Assembly (NCBI GenBank): GCA_024235755.1
Contig: JACKLV010000002.1
Span: 1-64,000, forward strand
Direction of reading: 5' to 3'
DNA: 64,000 nt
From: Burkholderiales bacterium
GTDB taxonomy: Bacteria; Pseudomonadota; Gammaproteobacteria; Burkholderiales; Nitrosomonadaceae
Below the pieces are notes generated by a model that saw nothing but the letters and a program-made list of their open reading frames with translations, made no database searches and was not told the origin of the DNA. The stretch's first letter is position 1, and each line of letters starts with the position of its first letter. The position numbers and the translations under genes are program-made. Below are positions 53,072 to 64,000 of this stretch, piece after piece.

Positions 53072-54286
53072 ATGAGTAAAGTGAATAAAGTAGTACTCGC
53101 GTTTTCAGGTGGATTGGATACTTCGGTTATTCTCAAGTGGTTGCAAGATGTTTATCAGTGTGAGGTGGTGACGTTTACCGCTGATATCGGTCAAGGTGAA
53201 GAGGTTGAGCCGGCCCGTGCCAAGGCCCGACAATTAGGGGTTAAAGAAATCTTCATTGATGATCTACGGGAAGAATTTGTTCGTGATTTTGTTTTTCCCA
53301 TGTTCAGAGCAAATACCCTCTACGAGGGAGAATACTTGCTGGGAACCAGCATTGCGCGCCCACTCATTGCCAAAAGGCAAATAGAAATCGCGCAAGAAAC
53401 GGGAGCGGATGCTGTATCTCATGGTGCAACCGGAAAAGGAAATGATCAAGTACGATTTGAGTTGGGCTATTATGCGTTGCAACCGGATATTCAAGTCATT
53501 GCGCCGTGGCGCGAATGGGATTTGAATTCTCGGGAAAAATTGCTGAGTTATGCCGAAATGCATGGTATTCCGGTTGAAATGAAGAAAAAACAAGGCTCGC
53601 CCTATAGTATGGACGCCAATCTGTTGCATATTTCCTATGAAGGACGGAGCCTGGAGAATCCGGCTGTAGAGCCGGAAGAGTCCATGTGGCGTTGGAGTGT
53701 TTCTCCAGAGAATGCGTCCGACGAAGCCGAATATCTCGATATAGAATTTGCGGGTGGGGATGCGGTGGCGCTAAATGGCAACAAGATGACGCCGGCTCAG
53801 GTTTTGACTACCTTGAATCAGATGGGTGGGAAACACGGTATTGGTCGGCTTGATCTGGTGGAGAATCGGTATGTCGGAATGAAGTCGCGTGGTTGTTACG
53901 AAACGCCGGGTGGAACAATTTTGCTGCGCGCACACAGAGCGATGGAGTCGATTACCTTGGACAGAGAAGTTGCTCATTTAAAGGATGAATTGATGCCTCG
54001 TTACGCTGCTTTGATTTATAACGGATATTGGTGGAGTCCGGAGCGCAAAGCAATCCAGGCATTGATTGATAGTACCCAGGAAAATGTCAATGGTTGGGTG
54101 CGGTTGAAGTTGTATAAAGGTAATGTCATTATCGTCGGCAGAGACTCAAAAACACACTCACTTTTTGACGAGACTGTGGCTACATTCGAAGATGATGCGG
54201 GGGCATATAATCAAGCCGATGCTGCAGGATTTATTAAATTGAATGCGTTGCGCTTACGCATTGCGGCTCACAGGAAAATAAATTAA
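53072..54286 (+). CDS. argG: Argininosuccinate synthase
   Basis: 404 residues from the ATG at 53072 (the frame is open upstream to 53033). ATP loop [30 protein letters not shown] and [17 protein letters not shown] are typical. Condenses citrulline and aspartate. No argH follows in the window. Confidence 0.97.
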   Translation: MSKVNKVVLAFSGGLDTSVILKWLQDVYQCEVVTFTADIGQGEEVEPARAKARQLGVKEIFIDDLREEFVRDFVFPMFRANTLYEGEYLLGTSIARPLIAKRQIEIAQETGADAVSHGATGKGNDQVRFELGYYALQPDIQVIAPWREWDLNSREKLLSYAEMHGIPVEMKKKQGSPYSMDANLLHISYEGRSLENPAVEPEESMWRWSVSPENASDEAEYLDIEFAGGDAVALNGNKMTPAQVLTTLNQMGGKHGIGRLDLVENRYVGMKSRGCYETPGGTILLRAHRAMESITLDREVAHLKDELMPRYAALIYNGYWWSPERKAIQALIDSTQENVNGWVRLKLYKGNVIIVGRDSKTHSLFDETVATFEDDAGAYNQADAAGFIKLNALRLRIAAHRKIN

Positions 54287-54333
54287 ACCTTCATTTTAGT
54301 TTTGAGAATTTCATTATCGGGAGGTTATATTAG

Positions 54334-54819
54334 ATGCCGTCATTTGATATCGTATCGGAAGTCGATAGTCACGAAGTCAGAAATGCAGTTGATCAAACAA
54401 ATAAGGAAGTCAGTTCGAGATTTGACTTTAAGGGATCAGATGCGCGCGTTGATCAAACAGAACTTTTGCTTACAATTTTTGCTGACGATGAGTTTAAGCT
54501 TGAGCAAGTGCTGGACATTTTGCGTTCAAAGTTGACAAAACGAAAAATTGACGTGCGCTGCTTGGAAAAAAGTCAGATAGACAAAGTTAGTGGTAACAAA
54601 GTAAAGCAAGAAGTCAATGTGAAAACGGGATTGAATTCAGAATTGGCAAAAAAGATTGTAAAAATTCTCAAAGAAAATAAATTAAAAGTACAGGCAAGTA
54701 TTCAAGGGGACAGTGTGCGTGTTTCGGGAGCTAAAAGGGATGTTTTGCAAGAGGCTATTCAGATAGTGAGAAAGACAATTACGGATTTTCCGTTGCAATA
54801 TCAGAACTTCAGAGATTGA
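54334..54819 (+). CDS. yajQ: YajQ family protein (nucleotide/cyclic-di-GMP-binding)
   Basis: 161 residues, full-length: [33 protein letters not shown] and [24 protein letters not shown]. Two ferredoxin-like domains. Family members bind nucleotides; a Xanthomonas relative was reported as a cyclic-di-GMP effector. Preceded by GGGAGG. Follows argG by 47 bases. Confidence 0.95.
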   Translation: MPSFDIVSEVDSHEVRNAVDQTNKEVSSRFDFKGSDARVDQTELLLTIFADDEFKLEQVLDILRSKLTKRKIDVRCLEKSQIDKVSGNKVKQEVNVKTGLNSELAKKIVKILKENKLKVQASIQGDSVRVSGAKRDVLQEAIQIVRKTITDFPLQYQNFRD

Positions 54820-54931
54820 TTGAAAGAGTAGTTGATTTCCCGCGGCGTTTTTCAAGTATAAGGTGAGTCTAAGAATACACGCTTAAATGAAAATTGCTGG
54901 CGATGTTTGACGTTGGCTGTCTAACTATGTC

Positions 54932-54960
54932 TTGACATAGGAAAGGAAACCCCATAGAAT
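54932..54960 (+). promoter_or_regulatory. Near-consensus promoter of the str operon
   Basis: TTGACA (54932-54937), 17-base spacer, TAGAAT (54955-54960), 155 bases before rpsL. The strength and position fit a ribosomal-protein operon. Confidence 0.7.
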
Positions 54961-55076
54961 CCGCAGTCTTTTCTATCGCACCTAAGTCTGTCAAAAATAA
55001 GAAGCAACAAGCGAAGGTGCGGTAATGCCATTTCACATAGATAGTGGTAGCAAAAATCAATTCAGCAGATAAGTCA

Positions 55077-55101
55077 GGACGGCTCCGCCGTCCAGTTTTT
55101 T
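55077..55101 (+). terminator. Terminator-like hairpin in the rpsL leader (possible attenuator)
   Basis: GGACGGC-TCC-GCCGTCC forms a perfect 7-bp GC stem, followed by AG and six Ts (55096-55101). It ends only 13 bases before the rpsL ATG, so no promoter fits after it and every rpsL transcript must pass it. Upstream in the leader CGCACCT (54977-54983) can pair with AGGTGCG (55015-55021). Confidence 0.7.
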
Positions 55102-55114
55102 AGGACATGGTTAT

Positions 55115-55492
55115 ATGCCGACTATAAGTCAATTAGTACGCAAGCCACGCGAAGCAAAGCGTGTTAAAAGTAATGTACCTGCACTTGAAAGTTGCCCGCA
55201 AAAAAGAGGTGTTTGTACCAGGGTTTATACTACAACACCCAAAAAACCAAACTCGGCGCTTAGAAAAGTTGCCAGGGTTAGACTGACTAATGGTTATGAA
55301 GTGTCGAGTTATATAGGTGGTGAAGGGCATAATCTGCAGGAGCACTCGGTAGTGTTGATACGCGGTGGACGGGTGAAAGATCTTCCGGGTGTGCGCTATC
55401 ATACGGTCAGGGGTAGTTTAGATACAGCGGGTGTGAAAGATCGCAAACAGGCGCGTTCTAAATATGGTTCGAAAAAACCAAAAACAGCTTAA
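55115..55492 (+). CDS. rpsL: 30S ribosomal protein S12
   Basis: 125 residues, [13 protein letters not shown] start, [17 protein letters not shown] with the wild-type Lys at the streptomycin site, and [17 protein letters not shown]. Decoding-centre protein. First gene of the str operon. Confidence 0.98.
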   Translation: MPTISQLVRKPREAKRVKSNVPALESCPQKRGVCTRVYTTTPKKPNSALRKVARVRLTNGYEVSSYIGGEGHNLQEHSVVLIRGGRVKDLPGVRYHTVRGSLDTAGVKDRKQARSKYGSKKPKTA

Positions 55493-55523
55493 CAATCAAT
55501 ACGCTAAAAGATAAGAGGACATA

Positions 55524-55994
55524 ATGCCAAGACGTAGAGAAGTACCGAAGCGTGAGATTTTGCCGGATCCAAAATACCATAATATTGAGCTAGCCAAATT
55601 TGTCAATGTATTGATGACGCGTGGAAAGAAATCGGTTGCTGAAAGAATTATCTATGGAGCACTTGGGCATATCGAAAAAAAAACGGGTGGAGATCCTATG
55701 GAGATTTTTACACAAGCCTTAACGAATGTGCGTCCATTAGTTGAAGTGAAAAGCCGCCGTGTGGGTGGTGCTAATTATCAGGTGCCTGTTGAGGTGCGCT
55801 CGGTGCGACGTAATGCGCTGGCTATGCGTTGGTTGCGTGATGCAGCTAGAAAGAGAAGTGAAAAATCTATGGATATGCGATTGGCGGGCGAGCTGGCAGA
55901 AGCGGCTGAAGGAAGAGGCGGTGCTGTCAAGAAAAAAGAAGAGGTTCACAGAATGGCGGAGTCTAATAAAGCGTTTTCGCATTTTAGATTTTAG
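55524..55994 (+). CDS. rpsG: 30S ribosomal protein S7
   Basis: 156 residues; [19 protein letters not shown] start and [16 protein letters not shown]. Nucleates the 30S head and, in E. coli, represses str-operon translation. 31 bases after rpsL. Confidence 0.98.
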   Translation: MPRRREVPKREILPDPKYHNIELAKFVNVLMTRGKKSVAERIIYGALGHIEKKTGGDPMEIFTQALTNVRPLVEVKSRRVGGANYQVPVEVRSVRRNALAMRWLRDAARKRSEKSMDMRLAGELAEAAEGRGGAVKKKEEVHRMAESNKAFSHFRF

Positions 55995-56057
55995 TGCTAA
56001 ATTCAGTTGATTCATTCAGTATAGTAATAATTTAAATATTTAGTAGGGCATTTGATT

Positions 56058-58148
56058 GTGGCAAGAAAGACTCCCATAGAGCGCTATAGAAATATCGGTA
56101 TTATGGCGCATATTGACGCTGGTAAAACGACAACAACAGAACGCGTGCTCTTTTATACGGGTGTATCGCATAAAATTGGCGAAGTGCACGATGGTGCAGC
56201 AACCATGGATTGGATGGAGCAAGAGCAAGAAAGAGGTATAACAATAACCTCAGCTGCAACAACATGCTTCTGGAAAGGAATGGATGGGAATTACCCTGAG
56301 CATCGTATCAATATTATTGATACGCCTGGTCACGTTGACTTTACAATTGAAGTAGAGCGTTCATTGCGTGTCTTGGATGGTGCGTGCACAGTATTTTGTG
56401 CTGTCGGTGGAGTTCAGCCACAAACTGAAACAGTCTGGCGGCAGGCTAATAAATATCAAGTGCCGCGTTTGGCGTTTGTAAATAAAATGGATAGGTCGGG
56501 CGCGGATTTTATGCGGGTTTATGAGCAAATACAAACGCGACTTAAAGCGGTGCCTGTGCCAATCCAGATTCCAATCGGTGCCGAAGATAAGTTTGAGGGC
56601 GTAATTGATTTGGTAAAAATGAAGGCTATATATTGGGATGATGAAAGCAGGGGGCTGAAATATGAAGAGCGCGAAATACCGGATAACTTGAAAGAGGTTG
56701 CGCAGGAGTGGCAGGAAAAAATGCTTGAGTCAGCGGCAGAAGCTAATGAAGAACTGATGAACAAGTATTTGGAAAGTGGTGAATTGGGGATTTCAGATAT
56801 TAAAGAAGGCATTCGGTTAAGAACGATTAATAATGAAATAGTACCTATGCTGTGTGGGACTGCCTTTAAAAATAAAGGTGTTCAGGCAATGTTGGACGCA
56901 GTTCTTGATTACATGCCTTCACCCGTAGATGTGTTGGCTATACAAGGCATAAAAGAAAACGGAGATCCGGATCAACGAAAATCTGATGATAATGCGCCTT
57001 TTTCTGCTCTGGCATTCAAAGTGGCTACTGATCCGTATGTGGGGCAATTGATATTTTTCCGAGTCTATTCGGGTGTTGTGAATTCCGGGGATTCGGTTTA
57101 TAACCCAATAAAAGCGAGAAAAGAGCGCATAGGTCGAATTTTGCAAATGCACGCGAATCAGCGTGAAGAAATAAAAGAAGTGCGAGCGGGGGATATCGCG
57201 GCTGCTGTTGGTCTCAAGGATGTGACGACAGGAGACACACTATGTGATGCCAACTCGGTCATAACATTGGAAAAAATGGATTTTCCAGAGCCTGTTATAC
57301 ATGTGGCAGTCGAGCCAAAGACCAAGTTGGATCAAGAAAAAATGGGCATTGCTCTGAATCGATTGGCACAAGAAGATCCTTCATTCAGAGTCAGAACAGA
57401 TGAGGAGTCAGGACAGACCATTATTTCTGGTATGGGTGAATTGCATCTAGAAATTATTGTGGATCGCATGAAGCGTGAATTTGGTGTAGAAGCTAATGTT
57501 GGCGCACCTCAGGTAGCTTACAGGGAAGCAATTAAAAAACCTGTGGAAGTTGAGGGAAAATTTGTCAAGCAATCTGGAGGTCGTGGACAATACGGTCATG
57601 TGTGGTTAAAAATGGAACCTAATGAAGCTGGCAAAGGATTTGAATTCGTCGATGAAATTAAAGGCGGAGTTGTGCCGCGAGAATACATTCCTGCAGTTGA
57701 AAAAGGTTTGCTTGATACGTTGCCAAATGGTATATTGGCAGGTTTTCCGGTAGTGGATGTAAAAGTGACGCTGTTTGATGGCTCGTATCACGATGTCGAT
57801 TCAAATGAAAACGCTTTTAAAATGGCTGCGTCTATAGCGTTCAAAGATGGAATGAGAAAAGCGAGTCCCGTCTTGCTTGAGCCGATGATGGCGGTCGAAG
57901 TTGAGTCGCCAGAAGAATTTATGGGTAATGTGGTTGGTGATTTGTCGTCAAGGCGCGGAATGATTCAAGGTATGGAAGACGTGCCTGGTATGAAATTAAT
58001 CCGGGCCGAAGTCCCATTAGCTGAAATGTTTGGCTATTCAACGGCATTAAGATCGGCAACTCAAGGAAGAGCAACTTACTCAATGGAGTTTAAGCATTAT
58101 GCGGAAGCTCCAAAAAACGTAGCAGAAGCGGTCATTAACAAAAAATAA
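56058..58148 (+). CDS. fusA: Elongation factor G (GTG start)
   Basis: 696 residues from the GTG at 56058, which gives the family start [34 protein letters not shown]; a TTG two codons earlier is less likely. G1 AHIDAGKT, G3 [10 protein letters not shown]4 NKMD. Moves tRNA and mRNA through the ribosome. AT-rich codon use, unlike tuf behind it. Confidence 0.97.
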   Translation: MARKTPIERYRNIGIMAHIDAGKTTTTERVLFYTGVSHKIGEVHDGAATMDWMEQEQERGITITSAATTCFWKGMDGNYPEHRINIIDTPGHVDFTIEVERSLRVLDGACTVFCAVGGVQPQTETVWRQANKYQVPRLAFVNKMDRSGADFMRVYEQIQTRLKAVPVPIQIPIGAEDKFEGVIDLVKMKAIYWDDESRGLKYEEREIPDNLKEVAQEWQEKMLESAAEANEELMNKYLESGELGISDIKEGIRLRTINNEIVPMLCGTAFKNKGVQAMLDAVLDYMPSPVDVLAIQGIKENGDPDQRKSDDNAPFSALAFKVATDPYVGQLIFFRVYSGVVNSGDSVYNPIKARKERIGRILQMHANQREEIKEVRAGDIAAAVGLKDVTTGDTLCDANSVITLEKMDFPEPVIHVAVEPKTKLDQEKMGIALNRLAQEDPSFRVRTDEESGQTIISGMGELHLEIIVDRMKREFGVEANVGAPQVAYREAIKKPVEVEGKFVKQSGGRGQYGHVWLKMEPNEAGKGFEFVDEIKGGVVPREYIPAVEKGLLDTLPNGILAGFPVVDVKVTLFDGSYHDVDSNENAFKMAASIAFKDGMRKASPVLLEPMMAVEVESPEEFMGNVVGDLSSRRGMIQGMEDVPGMKLIRAEVPLAEMFGYSTALRSATQGRATYSMEFKHYAEAPKNVAEAVINKK

Positions 58149-58175
58149 AGTTAAGAAAGTATAAAAGGACAGGTC

Positions 58176-59366
58176 ATGGCAAAGAGCAAGTTTGAACGTT
58201 CGAAACCACATGTAAATGTAGGGACGATAGGGCATGTGGATCATGGTAAGACGACGCTGACGGCGGCGATTACGACGATTTTGACATCGAAGTATGGTGG
58301 TGAGTCGAAGAGTTACGATCAGATTGATTCTGCGCCGGAAGAGCGTTCTCGAGGGATTACCATTAATACGGCGCATGTGGAATATGAGACTGAGAAGCGT
58401 CACTATGCGCACGTTGACTGTCCGGGTCATGCGGATTACGTGAAGAACATGATTACGGGCGCGGCGCAGATGGATGGTGCGATACTGGTTGTATCGGCTG
58501 CGGACGGTCCGATGCCGCAGACGCGCGAGCATATTTTGTTGGCACGCCAGGTAGGTGTTCCTTATATCATTGTATACATGAATAAGGCGGACATGGTGGA
58601 TGATGCTGAGCTGCTGGAATTGGTTGAGATGGAGATACGCGAGCTGCTGTCGAAATATGATTTTCCTGGCGATGATACACCGATCATAGTCGGGTCGGCG
58701 TTGAAGGCGCTAGAGGGAGACCAGAGCGAGATTGGAGAGCCCTCGATCATGAAGCTTGCTGAGGCGTTGGATAGCTATATACCTGAGCCCGAGCGTGCGA
58801 TTGATGGTGCGTTCATTATGCCGGTGGAGGATGTATTTTCGATTTCGGGTCGAGGTACGGTGGTGACGGGGCGTGTTGAGCGTGGCGTGATTAAGGTGGG
58901 CGAGGAGATTGAGATTGTAGGTCTTAAGCCAACGCAGAAAACGGTATGTACGGGTGTGGAGATGTTCCGCAAGCTGTTGGATCAGGGTCAGGCGGGTGAT
59001 AATGTAGGTGTTCTGTTACGTGGCACTAAGCGAGAGGAAGTCGAACGTGGTCAGGTGTTGGCGAAGCCTGGAAGTATATCTCCGCATACGAAATTTACGG
59101 CGGAGATTTACGTGCTGAGTAAAGAGGAAGGCGGCAGGCATACGCCGTTTTTTCCTGGCTATCGTCCGCAGTTTTATTTTAGGACGACAGATGTGACGGG
59201 ATCGATTGAGCTGCCTGCGGGGACTGAGATGGTGATGCCTGGGGACAATGTGTCGGTGACGGTCAATCTGATAGCGCCGATTGCGATGGATGAGGGGTTG
59301 CGGTTTGCGATTCGAGAAGGTGGTCGAACCGTTGGCGCCGGTGTGGTTGCTAAAATTATAGAATAA
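58176..59366 (+). CDS. tuf: Elongation factor Tu
   Basis: 396 residues. G1 GHVDHGKT, G3 DCPGHADY, G4 NKAD (Ala where E. coli has Cys in NKCD). Delivers aminoacyl-tRNA. Codon use is strikingly different from fusA and the S10 genes on either side: many ACG, GCG, AAG and GAG codons. A second tuf copy elsewhere in the genome is likely in this group, and gene conversion could keep the two alike. Confidence 0.98.
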   Translation: MAKSKFERSKPHVNVGTIGHVDHGKTTLTAAITTILTSKYGGESKSYDQIDSAPEERSRGITINTAHVEYETEKRHYAHVDCPGHADYVKNMITGAAQMDGAILVVSAADGPMPQTREHILLARQVGVPYIIVYMNKADMVDDAELLELVEMEIRELLSKYDFPGDDTPIIVGSALKALEGDQSEIGEPSIMKLAEALDSYIPEPERAIDGAFIMPVEDVFSISGRGTVVTGRVERGVIKVGEEIEIVGLKPTQKTVCTGVEMFRKLLDQGQAGDNVGVLLRGTKREEVERGQVLAKPGSISPHTKFTAEIYVLSKEEGGRHTPFFPGYRPQFYFRTTDVTGSIELPAGTEMVMPGDNVSVTVNLIAPIAMDEGLRFAIREGGRTVGAGVVAKIIE

Positions 59367-59447
59367 TATGAGAAACTGAGTTGTGTTGGTTGTTTTTAAT
59401 GGTATTTTTTACTAGAAATAATCAGTTTTAAAACTCGGAAGTGGGAT

Positions 59448-59756
59448 ATGCAAAATCAAAAAATTAGAATACGTCTTAAAGCATTTGATTATCGACTAAT
59501 TGATAAATCAGCTCTTGAGATAGTTGATACGGCAAAGAGGACTGGAGCTGTTGTTAGAGGGCCGGTACCCTTGCCAACAAGAATAGAAAGATTTGACGTC
59601 TTACGCTCTCCACATGTGAATAAAACATCACGTGATCAATTTGAAATAAGAACCCATCTTAGATTGATGGATATAATTGATCCTACAGATAAAACAGTCG
59701 ATGCCTTAATGAAGCTAGATTTGCCTGCCGGTGTAGATGTGGAAATCAAGCTTTAG
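59448..59756 (+). CDS. rpsJ: 30S ribosomal protein S10 (NusE)
   Basis: 102 residues; [30 protein letters not shown] start, [12 protein letters not shown]. Also NusE in antitermination. Starts the S10 operon, 81 bases after tuf. Confidence 0.98.
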   Translation: MQNQKIRIRLKAFDYRLIDKSALEIVDTAKRTGAVVRGPVPLPTRIERFDVLRSPHVNKTSRDQFEIRTHLRLMDIIDPTDKTVDALMKLDLPAGVDVEIKL

Positions 59757-59820
59757 TATATAACTTTGTTTAAGAAAATTCATATTTGATTAGTGGTTGC
59801 AGTTCAAAATAGGAAAAATA

Positions 59821-60468
59821 ATGGGTTTAGGTTTGATCGGCAAAAAAATTGGCATGACGCGGGTTTTTACAGAAAATGGAGATAGTCTGCCTGTAACAGT
59901 TATTGATGTTTCTCATAATCGTGTGACACAGATTAAGTCACAAGAAAAAGATGGTTATTCAGCAGCTCAATTGGTTTTTGGAAAAAAACGTGCCATTCGC
60001 GTTAATAAACCACTAGCAGGTCATTATTCAAAAGCAGGTGCAGAGGCGGGAGAAATAATTAAAGAGTTTCGGGTTAACTCAGATGAGGCCCTGGGAGAAC
60101 TAAAAATTGGTGCAACAATTGAAATTGATATATTTCAAGAGGGACAAAAAGTCGATGTTTCGGGAATAACAATCGGTAAGGGGTATGCGGGTACCATTAA
60201 GCGACATAACTTCTCGGCGAATAGAACAACACATGGCAATTCAAAAGCCCATAGAAAACCAGGCTCTATCGGTATGGCTCAAGACCCAGGAAGGATTTTT
60301 CCTGGAAAACGAATGTCTGGTCAAATGGGTAGCGTAAAGAAAACAATTCAAAATTTGGAAATTATCAGAATAGATAAAGATAAAAATCTACTGCTTATAA
60401 AAGGATCACTTCCTGGATCAAAAGGCGGAAAAGTTTTTATTAGACCAAGTATTAAAGTAAAACAATAA
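59821..60468 (+). CDS. rplC: 50S ribosomal protein L3
   Basis: 215 residues from the ATG at 59821 (AGGAAA upstream); [28 protein letters not shown] is the family start. Contains [28 protein letters not shown] with the GN-S-x-x-H-R loop whose Gln in E. coli is methylated. One of the first 23S-binding proteins. Confidence 0.97.
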   Translation: MGLGLIGKKIGMTRVFTENGDSLPVTVIDVSHNRVTQIKSQEKDGYSAAQLVFGKKRAIRVNKPLAGHYSKAGAEAGEIIKEFRVNSDEALGELKIGATIEIDIFQEGQKVDVSGITIGKGYAGTIKRHNFSANRTTHGNSKAHRKPGSIGMAQDPGRIFPGKRMSGQMGSVKKTIQNLEIIRIDKDKNLLLIKGSLPGSKGGKVFIRPSIKVKQ

Positions 60469-60487
60469 ATTTTAAGGTAGATCGATA

Positions 60488-61108
60488 ATGGACCTTAGGC
60501 TGATAAATGAGCAAAAACAGGATATAGGTAATGTCGCTGTTTCAGACGGCTTGTTCGATAGACAATATAATGAGGCGCTTGTTCATCAGGTTGTGACTTC
60601 TTATTTATCAAATGCAAGAACTGGGACTAGAGCTCAAAAAGGAAGATCAGAAATAAAGTGCTCAGGACGGAAACCATGGCGTCAAAAAGGAAGCGGTCGT
60701 GCGAGGGCAGGTAGAGCGTCAAGCCCTATTTGGCGTGGTGGCGGGAAAGCTTTTCCAAGCAGTCCGGATGAAAATTTTGCAAAAAAATTGAATAAAAAAA
60801 TGTATCGTGCAGGTATGTGTGTAATTTTATCTCAACTTGTACGAGATCAAAGATTATCAGTTATTGATTCAATTTCATTAAATTCGCATAAAACTAAAGA
60901 TTTATCTAAAAAATTAAAAAATCTTGGATATGAAGATGTGCTTCTGCTTACCCATGAATTTGATCAAAATCTTTACCTTTCCTCTAGAAATCTACCCAAA
61001 ACATTAGCTATGGATGTAAGTCAAATAGATCCATATAGTCTATTAAAATTTAAGCATGTATTGATTACTTCGGATGGCATAAAAAGACTGGAGGAGCAAT
61101 TTTCATGA
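60488..61108 (+). CDS. rplD: 50S ribosomal protein L4
   Basis: 206 residues; loop region RTGTRAQKGRSEIKCSGRKPWRQKGSGRARAG that lines the peptide tunnel. In E. coli L4 autoregulates the S10 operon by attenuation and translation block. Overlaps rplW by four bases. Confidence 0.97.
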   Translation: MDLRLINEQKQDIGNVAVSDGLFDRQYNEALVHQVVTSYLSNARTGTRAQKGRSEIKCSGRKPWRQKGSGRARAGRASSPIWRGGGKAFPSSPDENFAKKLNKKMYRAGMCVILSQLVRDQRLSVIDSISLNSHKTKDLSKKLKNLGYEDVLLLTHEFDQNLYLSSRNLPKTLAMDVSQIDPYSLLKFKHVLITSDGIKRLEEQFS

Positions 61109-61440
61109 GCAAATCAGTTAATAATTACGAACGCCTGATGCAAGTAATACAGTCACCTTATATATCCGAAAAAGGAACTTTTATTGGTGAAGCACATAAC
61201 CAGACTATTTTTCGGGTCATAAAAAATGCCACCAAAAAAGAAATAAAAGATGCAATAGAGTTGTTGTGGAAAGATCAAAAAATTGAAGTAAAAAAAGTCC
61301 AAACAATCAATGTAAAAGGAAAACAAAAACGCTTTGGTCGGTTTTTGGGAAAACGCAATAATTGGAAAAAAGCTATTGTCAGCATTAAAGAAGGACAAGA
61401 ACTTACTTTTACAAACTTAACGAAAGCAGAGGGTAAATAA
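61105..61440 (+). CDS. rplW: 50S ribosomal protein L23
   Basis: 111 residues (longer than the ~100 of E. coli by an N-terminal stretch). [11 protein letters not shown] and [31 protein letters not shown]. Sits at the tunnel exit and binds trigger factor. Stop overlaps the rplB start by one base (TAATG). Confidence 0.97.
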   Translation: MSKSVNNYERLMQVIQSPYISEKGTFIGEAHNQTIFRVIKNATKKEIKDAIELLWKDQKIEVKKVQTINVKGKQKRFGRFLGKRNNWKKAIVSIKEGQELTFTNLTKAEGK

Positions 61441-62273
61441 TGGCGCTCGTAAAGCTAAGGCCTACATCTCCTGGAAAACGTTCTGTTGTCCGCTTAGTGC
61501 ATAAAGAATTGCATAAAGGTAGTCCTTTTAAAGGATTGATTGAAAAACAAAAAAAACATGCGGGCCGAAATAATAGTGGGAAAATAACAACGCGACATAA
61601 AGGTGGCGGGCATAAACAATACTACCGAAAAATTGATTTTAAGCGCAATAAAGATGGCATACCAGCATTTGTTGAAAGAATAGAATATGACCCGAATCGT
61701 TCTGCAAATATAGCATTGATATGTTACAAAGATGGAGAAAGAAGATACATCATTGCTCCGAAGGGGTTAAAAAAAGGAGAATCGATTGCTAGCGGTAATA
61801 GTGCACAAATTAAGCCGGGAGATGCGCTTACACTGAGAAGTATACCAGTAGGTACTGTTGTTCATTGTATTGAATTGATGCCAGGAAAAGGTGCGCAGCT
61901 CGCGCGTTCTGCTGGGGCTTCTGCGCAATTACAAGCAAGAGATGGGAATTATGCGCAATTAAAATTACGTTCAGGTGAAATCCGGAAAGTTCATATTAGT
62001 TGCAAAGCTACGGTTGGAGAAGTAAGTAATGCAGAACATAACTTGAGATCAATCGGTAAAGCTGGCGCTAAACGTTGGCGCGGCATTAGACCTACTGTGC
62101 GTGGTGTTGCAATGAATCCTATTGATCATCCACATGGCGGGGGCGAAGGACGCACTTCAGGTGGACGTCATCCAGTAAGTCCTTGGGGCAAACCTGCTAA
62201 GGGTTATCGTACCCGCTCAAATAAGCGTACAGACATGATGATTGTTAGACATCGATATTCAAGAAAAGGTTAA
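61440..62273 (+). CDS. rplB: 50S ribosomal protein L2
   Basis: 277 residues. [17 protein letters not shown] and the C-terminal [34 protein letters not shown] with the conserved His essential for subunit joining and peptidyl-transfer centre structure. Confidence 0.99.
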   Translation: MALVKLRPTSPGKRSVVRLVHKELHKGSPFKGLIEKQKKHAGRNNSGKITTRHKGGGHKQYYRKIDFKRNKDGIPAFVERIEYDPNRSANIALICYKDGERRYIIAPKGLKKGESIASGNSAQIKPGDALTLRSIPVGTVVHCIELMPGKGAQLARSAGASAQLQARDGNYAQLKLRSGEIRKVHISCKATVGEVSNAEHNLRSIGKAGAKRWRGIRPTVRGVAMNPIDHPHGGGEGRTSGGRHPVSPWGKPAKGYRTRSNKRTDMMIVRHRYSRKG

Positions 62274-62280
62274 TTAAACA

Positions 62281-62559
62281 ATGGCAAGATCAATAAAAAA
62301 GGGTCCTTTTGTTGATTCTCATCTCGTCGCTAAAGTTGAAAAAGCACAAGAATCAAACGACAAACGCCCAATTAAAACATGGTCAAGAAGATCGACCGTT
62401 CTTCCAAATTTTATCGGTCTAACTATTTCGGTACATAATGGACGTCAACATGTTCCTATTTTTGTGACAGAAAACATGGTTGGACATAAATTAGGTGAAT
62501 TTGCGCAGACGAGAACATTCAAAGGTCATGCCGCGGATAAAAAAACAAATAAACGCTAG
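62281..62559 (+). CDS. rpsS: 30S ribosomal protein S19
   Basis: 92 residues; [21 protein letters not shown] and [30 protein letters not shown]. Binds the 30S head next to S13. Confidence 0.99.
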   Translation: MARSIKKGPFVDSHLVAKVEKAQESNDKRPIKTWSRRSTVLPNFIGLTISVHNGRQHVPIFVTENMVGHKLGEFAQTRTFKGHAADKKTNKR

Positions 62560-62570
62560 GATTGCTAATA

Positions 62571-62900
62571 ATGGAAACAACTGCAAAACTAAGAAGTGTT
62601 CGCCTATCAGCGCAAAAGGGAAGATTGGTAGCTGATCAAATTAGAGGATTACCAGTTGATAAGGCTATAAACAAACTTTTATTTAGTCCTAAAAAGGCCG
62701 CAACAATTATTCGGCAATTGCTCGAATCGGCGGTTGCTAATGCGGAGCATAATAATGGTGCTGATATAGATGAGTTAAAGATTTCTAGTATTTTTGTAGA
62801 TAAAGCAACGTTTATGCCTCGATCTAGTGCGCGTGCAAAAGGTCGCGGCAATCGTATCATGAAACCAACTTGTCACATCACTATCACTGTAGCTGACTAA
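62571..62900 (+). CDS. rplV: 50S ribosomal protein L22
   Basis: 109 residues from the ATG at 62571; [26 protein letters not shown] start and [23 protein letters not shown] end, the hairpin that reaches into the tunnel. Confidence 0.98.
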   Translation: METTAKLRSVRLSAQKGRLVADQIRGLPVDKAINKLLFSPKKAATIIRQLLESAVANAEHNNGADIDELKISSIFVDKATFMPRSSARAKGRGNRIMKPTCHITITVAD

Positions 62901-62934
62901 ATGAAGTCACAATTACAATAATGGGCAACAGATA

Positions 62935-63717
62935 ATGGGTCAAAAAATACATCCGACAGGATTTCGTCTTTCAGTTCAAAAAAATTGGCTTTCTAAATGG
63001 TATGCAAATAGTAGTAATTTTGCTTTGATGCTTAATGAAGATATAAAAGTAAGAGACTTTTTGTCCAATAAATTAAAACATGCTTCAGTAGGCAAAGTAT
63101 TGATAGAAAGACCGTCTAAAAATGCAAGGATTACAATTTATAGTGCGCGCCCAGGTGTTGTAATTGGAAAAAAAGGTGAAGATATTGAGTTGTTGCGGAC
63201 TGAACTTCAAAAAAGAATGGGTGTGCCAGTTCATGTTAATATTGAGGAAATAAGAAAACCAGAGCTTGATGCACAATTAATAGCAGATAATATCGCACAA
63301 CAATTAGAAAAAAGAATTATGTTCCGCCGTGCTATGAAAAGAGCAATGCAGAATGCAATGCGGTTAGGTGCACAAGGAATAAAAATTATGAGTTCAGGAC
63401 GTCTCAATGGTATAGAGATTGCACGTACTGAATGGTATAGAGAGGGAAGAGTACCGCTTCATACCTTAAGAGCGGATCTGGATTATGCGACGTCTGAAGC
63501 TCACACTACGTATGGAATTATCGGTATTAAGGTCTGGATATTTAAAGGCGAAACTTTAGGGAAAGAAGGCGGTTCATCTTCAACAACATTACCTGGTGTT
63601 GTAGAGGTGGATAAGAAAAGACCCACTAAAAGAGATAGATTAGTTTATGAAGATACTGCTATTAAAGCGCCTAATTTAAATATGGATTCTGGAGATAATG
63701 ATGCTGCAACCAGCTAG
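62935..63717 (+). CDS. rpsC: 30S ribosomal protein S3
   Basis: 260 residues; [17 protein letters not shown] start, KH-domain motif [13 protein letters not shown], and [10 protein letters not shown]. The polar C-terminal tail is longer than in E. coli (233 residues) and its last codons overlap rplP by 17 bases. Confidence 0.98.
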   Translation: MGQKIHPTGFRLSVQKNWLSKWYANSSNFALMLNEDIKVRDFLSNKLKHASVGKVLIERPSKNARITIYSARPGVVIGKKGEDIELLRTELQKRMGVPVHVNIEEIRKPELDAQLIADNIAQQLEKRIMFRRAMKRAMQNAMRLGAQGIKIMSSGRLNGIEIARTEWYREGRVPLHTLRADLDYATSEAHTTYGIIGIKVWIFKGETLGKEGGSSSTTLPGVVEVDKKRPTKRDRLVYEDTAIKAPNLNMDSGDNDAATS

Positions 63718-64000
63718 AACAAAATATAGAAAACAGCAAAAAGGGCGCAATACAGGTATAGCAACACGTGGTTCGAAGGTGAGCTTTGGTGAATTTGGAT
63801 TAAAAGCTATCGAAAGAGGACGTATCACTGCGAGACAAATCGAAGCAGCGCGGCGGGCCATGACTAGACACATCAAAAGGGGCGGTCGTATATGGATCAG
63901 AATTTTTCCAGACAAACCAATTTCACATAAACCAGCCGAAGTGAGAATGGGTAAGGGAAAAGGTAGTCCAGAATATTTTGTTGCAGAAATTAAGCCTGGA
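63701..64000 (+). CDS. rplP: 50S ribosomal protein L16 (3' end outside window)
   Basis: The first 100 codons are open to the window edge: [17 protein letters not shown], then [24 protein letters not shown] and [11 protein letters not shown], matching L16, which positions tRNA at the A-site. Starts inside rpsC. About 37 residues are missing at the end. Confidence 0.97.
   Translation, partial: MLQPARTKYRKQQKGRNTGIATRGSKVSFGEFGLKAIERGRITARQIEAARRAMTRHIKRGGRIWIRIFPDKPISHKPAEVRMGKGKGSPEYFVAEIKPG

Noticed and set aside
59367..59447. L4-dependent attenuator ahead of rpsJ
   Set aside because: AAACTGA and TCAGTTT can pair across the gap, but the stem is weak, AT-rich and lacks a terminator; not convincing.

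Overview
The window is a stretch of bacterial chromosome that looks betaproteobacterial, most likely Nitrosomonas or a close relative. This is inferred from protein character and gene order (ispE, tRNA-Gln, prs, rplY, pth, ychF; gyrA, serC, pheA, hisC, tyrA; rpsL, rpsG, fusA, tuf, S10 operon). No ammonia-oxidation gene lies in the window, so the genus is a best guess.

Layout. About 17-9161, all leftward, is an accessory region: a secreted TPR protein, an exported TPR-CHAT protease-like protein, a small unknown protein, a Fic AMP-transferase with a repeat-studded promoter, a TIR-nSTAND-FGE-like conflict protein whose last domain is broken by a frameshift, and an HNH-nuclease-like lipoprotein. 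A TIR remnant and three nested palindromic repeats lie among them. At 9350-14911 (rightward) are a large secreted M1-like/M28/PDZ peptidase and a TPR lipoprotein. At 15003-16283 is an unknown membrane-anchored protein.

From 16608 the content is mostly core. minC-minD-minE place the division septum. lolB-ispE-tRNA-Gln-prs-rplY-pth-ychF follow, then an AhpD-like protein and a CusCBA-type copper/silver efflux operon with a small cysteine-containing exported protein. Leftward from 31726 to 50539: lon, clpX, clpP and tig (protein quality control); tRNA-Leu; a YciK-like SDR with an altered active site; groES-groEL under a perfect CIRCE operator; and an amino-acid supraoperon gyrA-serC-serA-pheA-hisC-aroF-tyrA that covers serine and most of phenylalanine/tyrosine synthesis.

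Rightward from 50843: argD-argF-argG (arginine), yajQ, then the str operon (rpsL-rpsG-fusA-tuf) and the S10 operon (rpsJ to rplP, cut by the window end). The ribosomal genes are visibly AT-rich, while tuf between them uses strikingly different G-ending codons.

Most interesting points: the CHAT/unknown/Fic/TIR-nSTAND-FGE neighbourhood as a possible conflict (defence) island; the frameshift in its FGE domain; the helically phased repeats over the fic promoter; and a terminator-like hairpin between a near-consensus promoter and rpsL that looks like an attenuator for the str operon.
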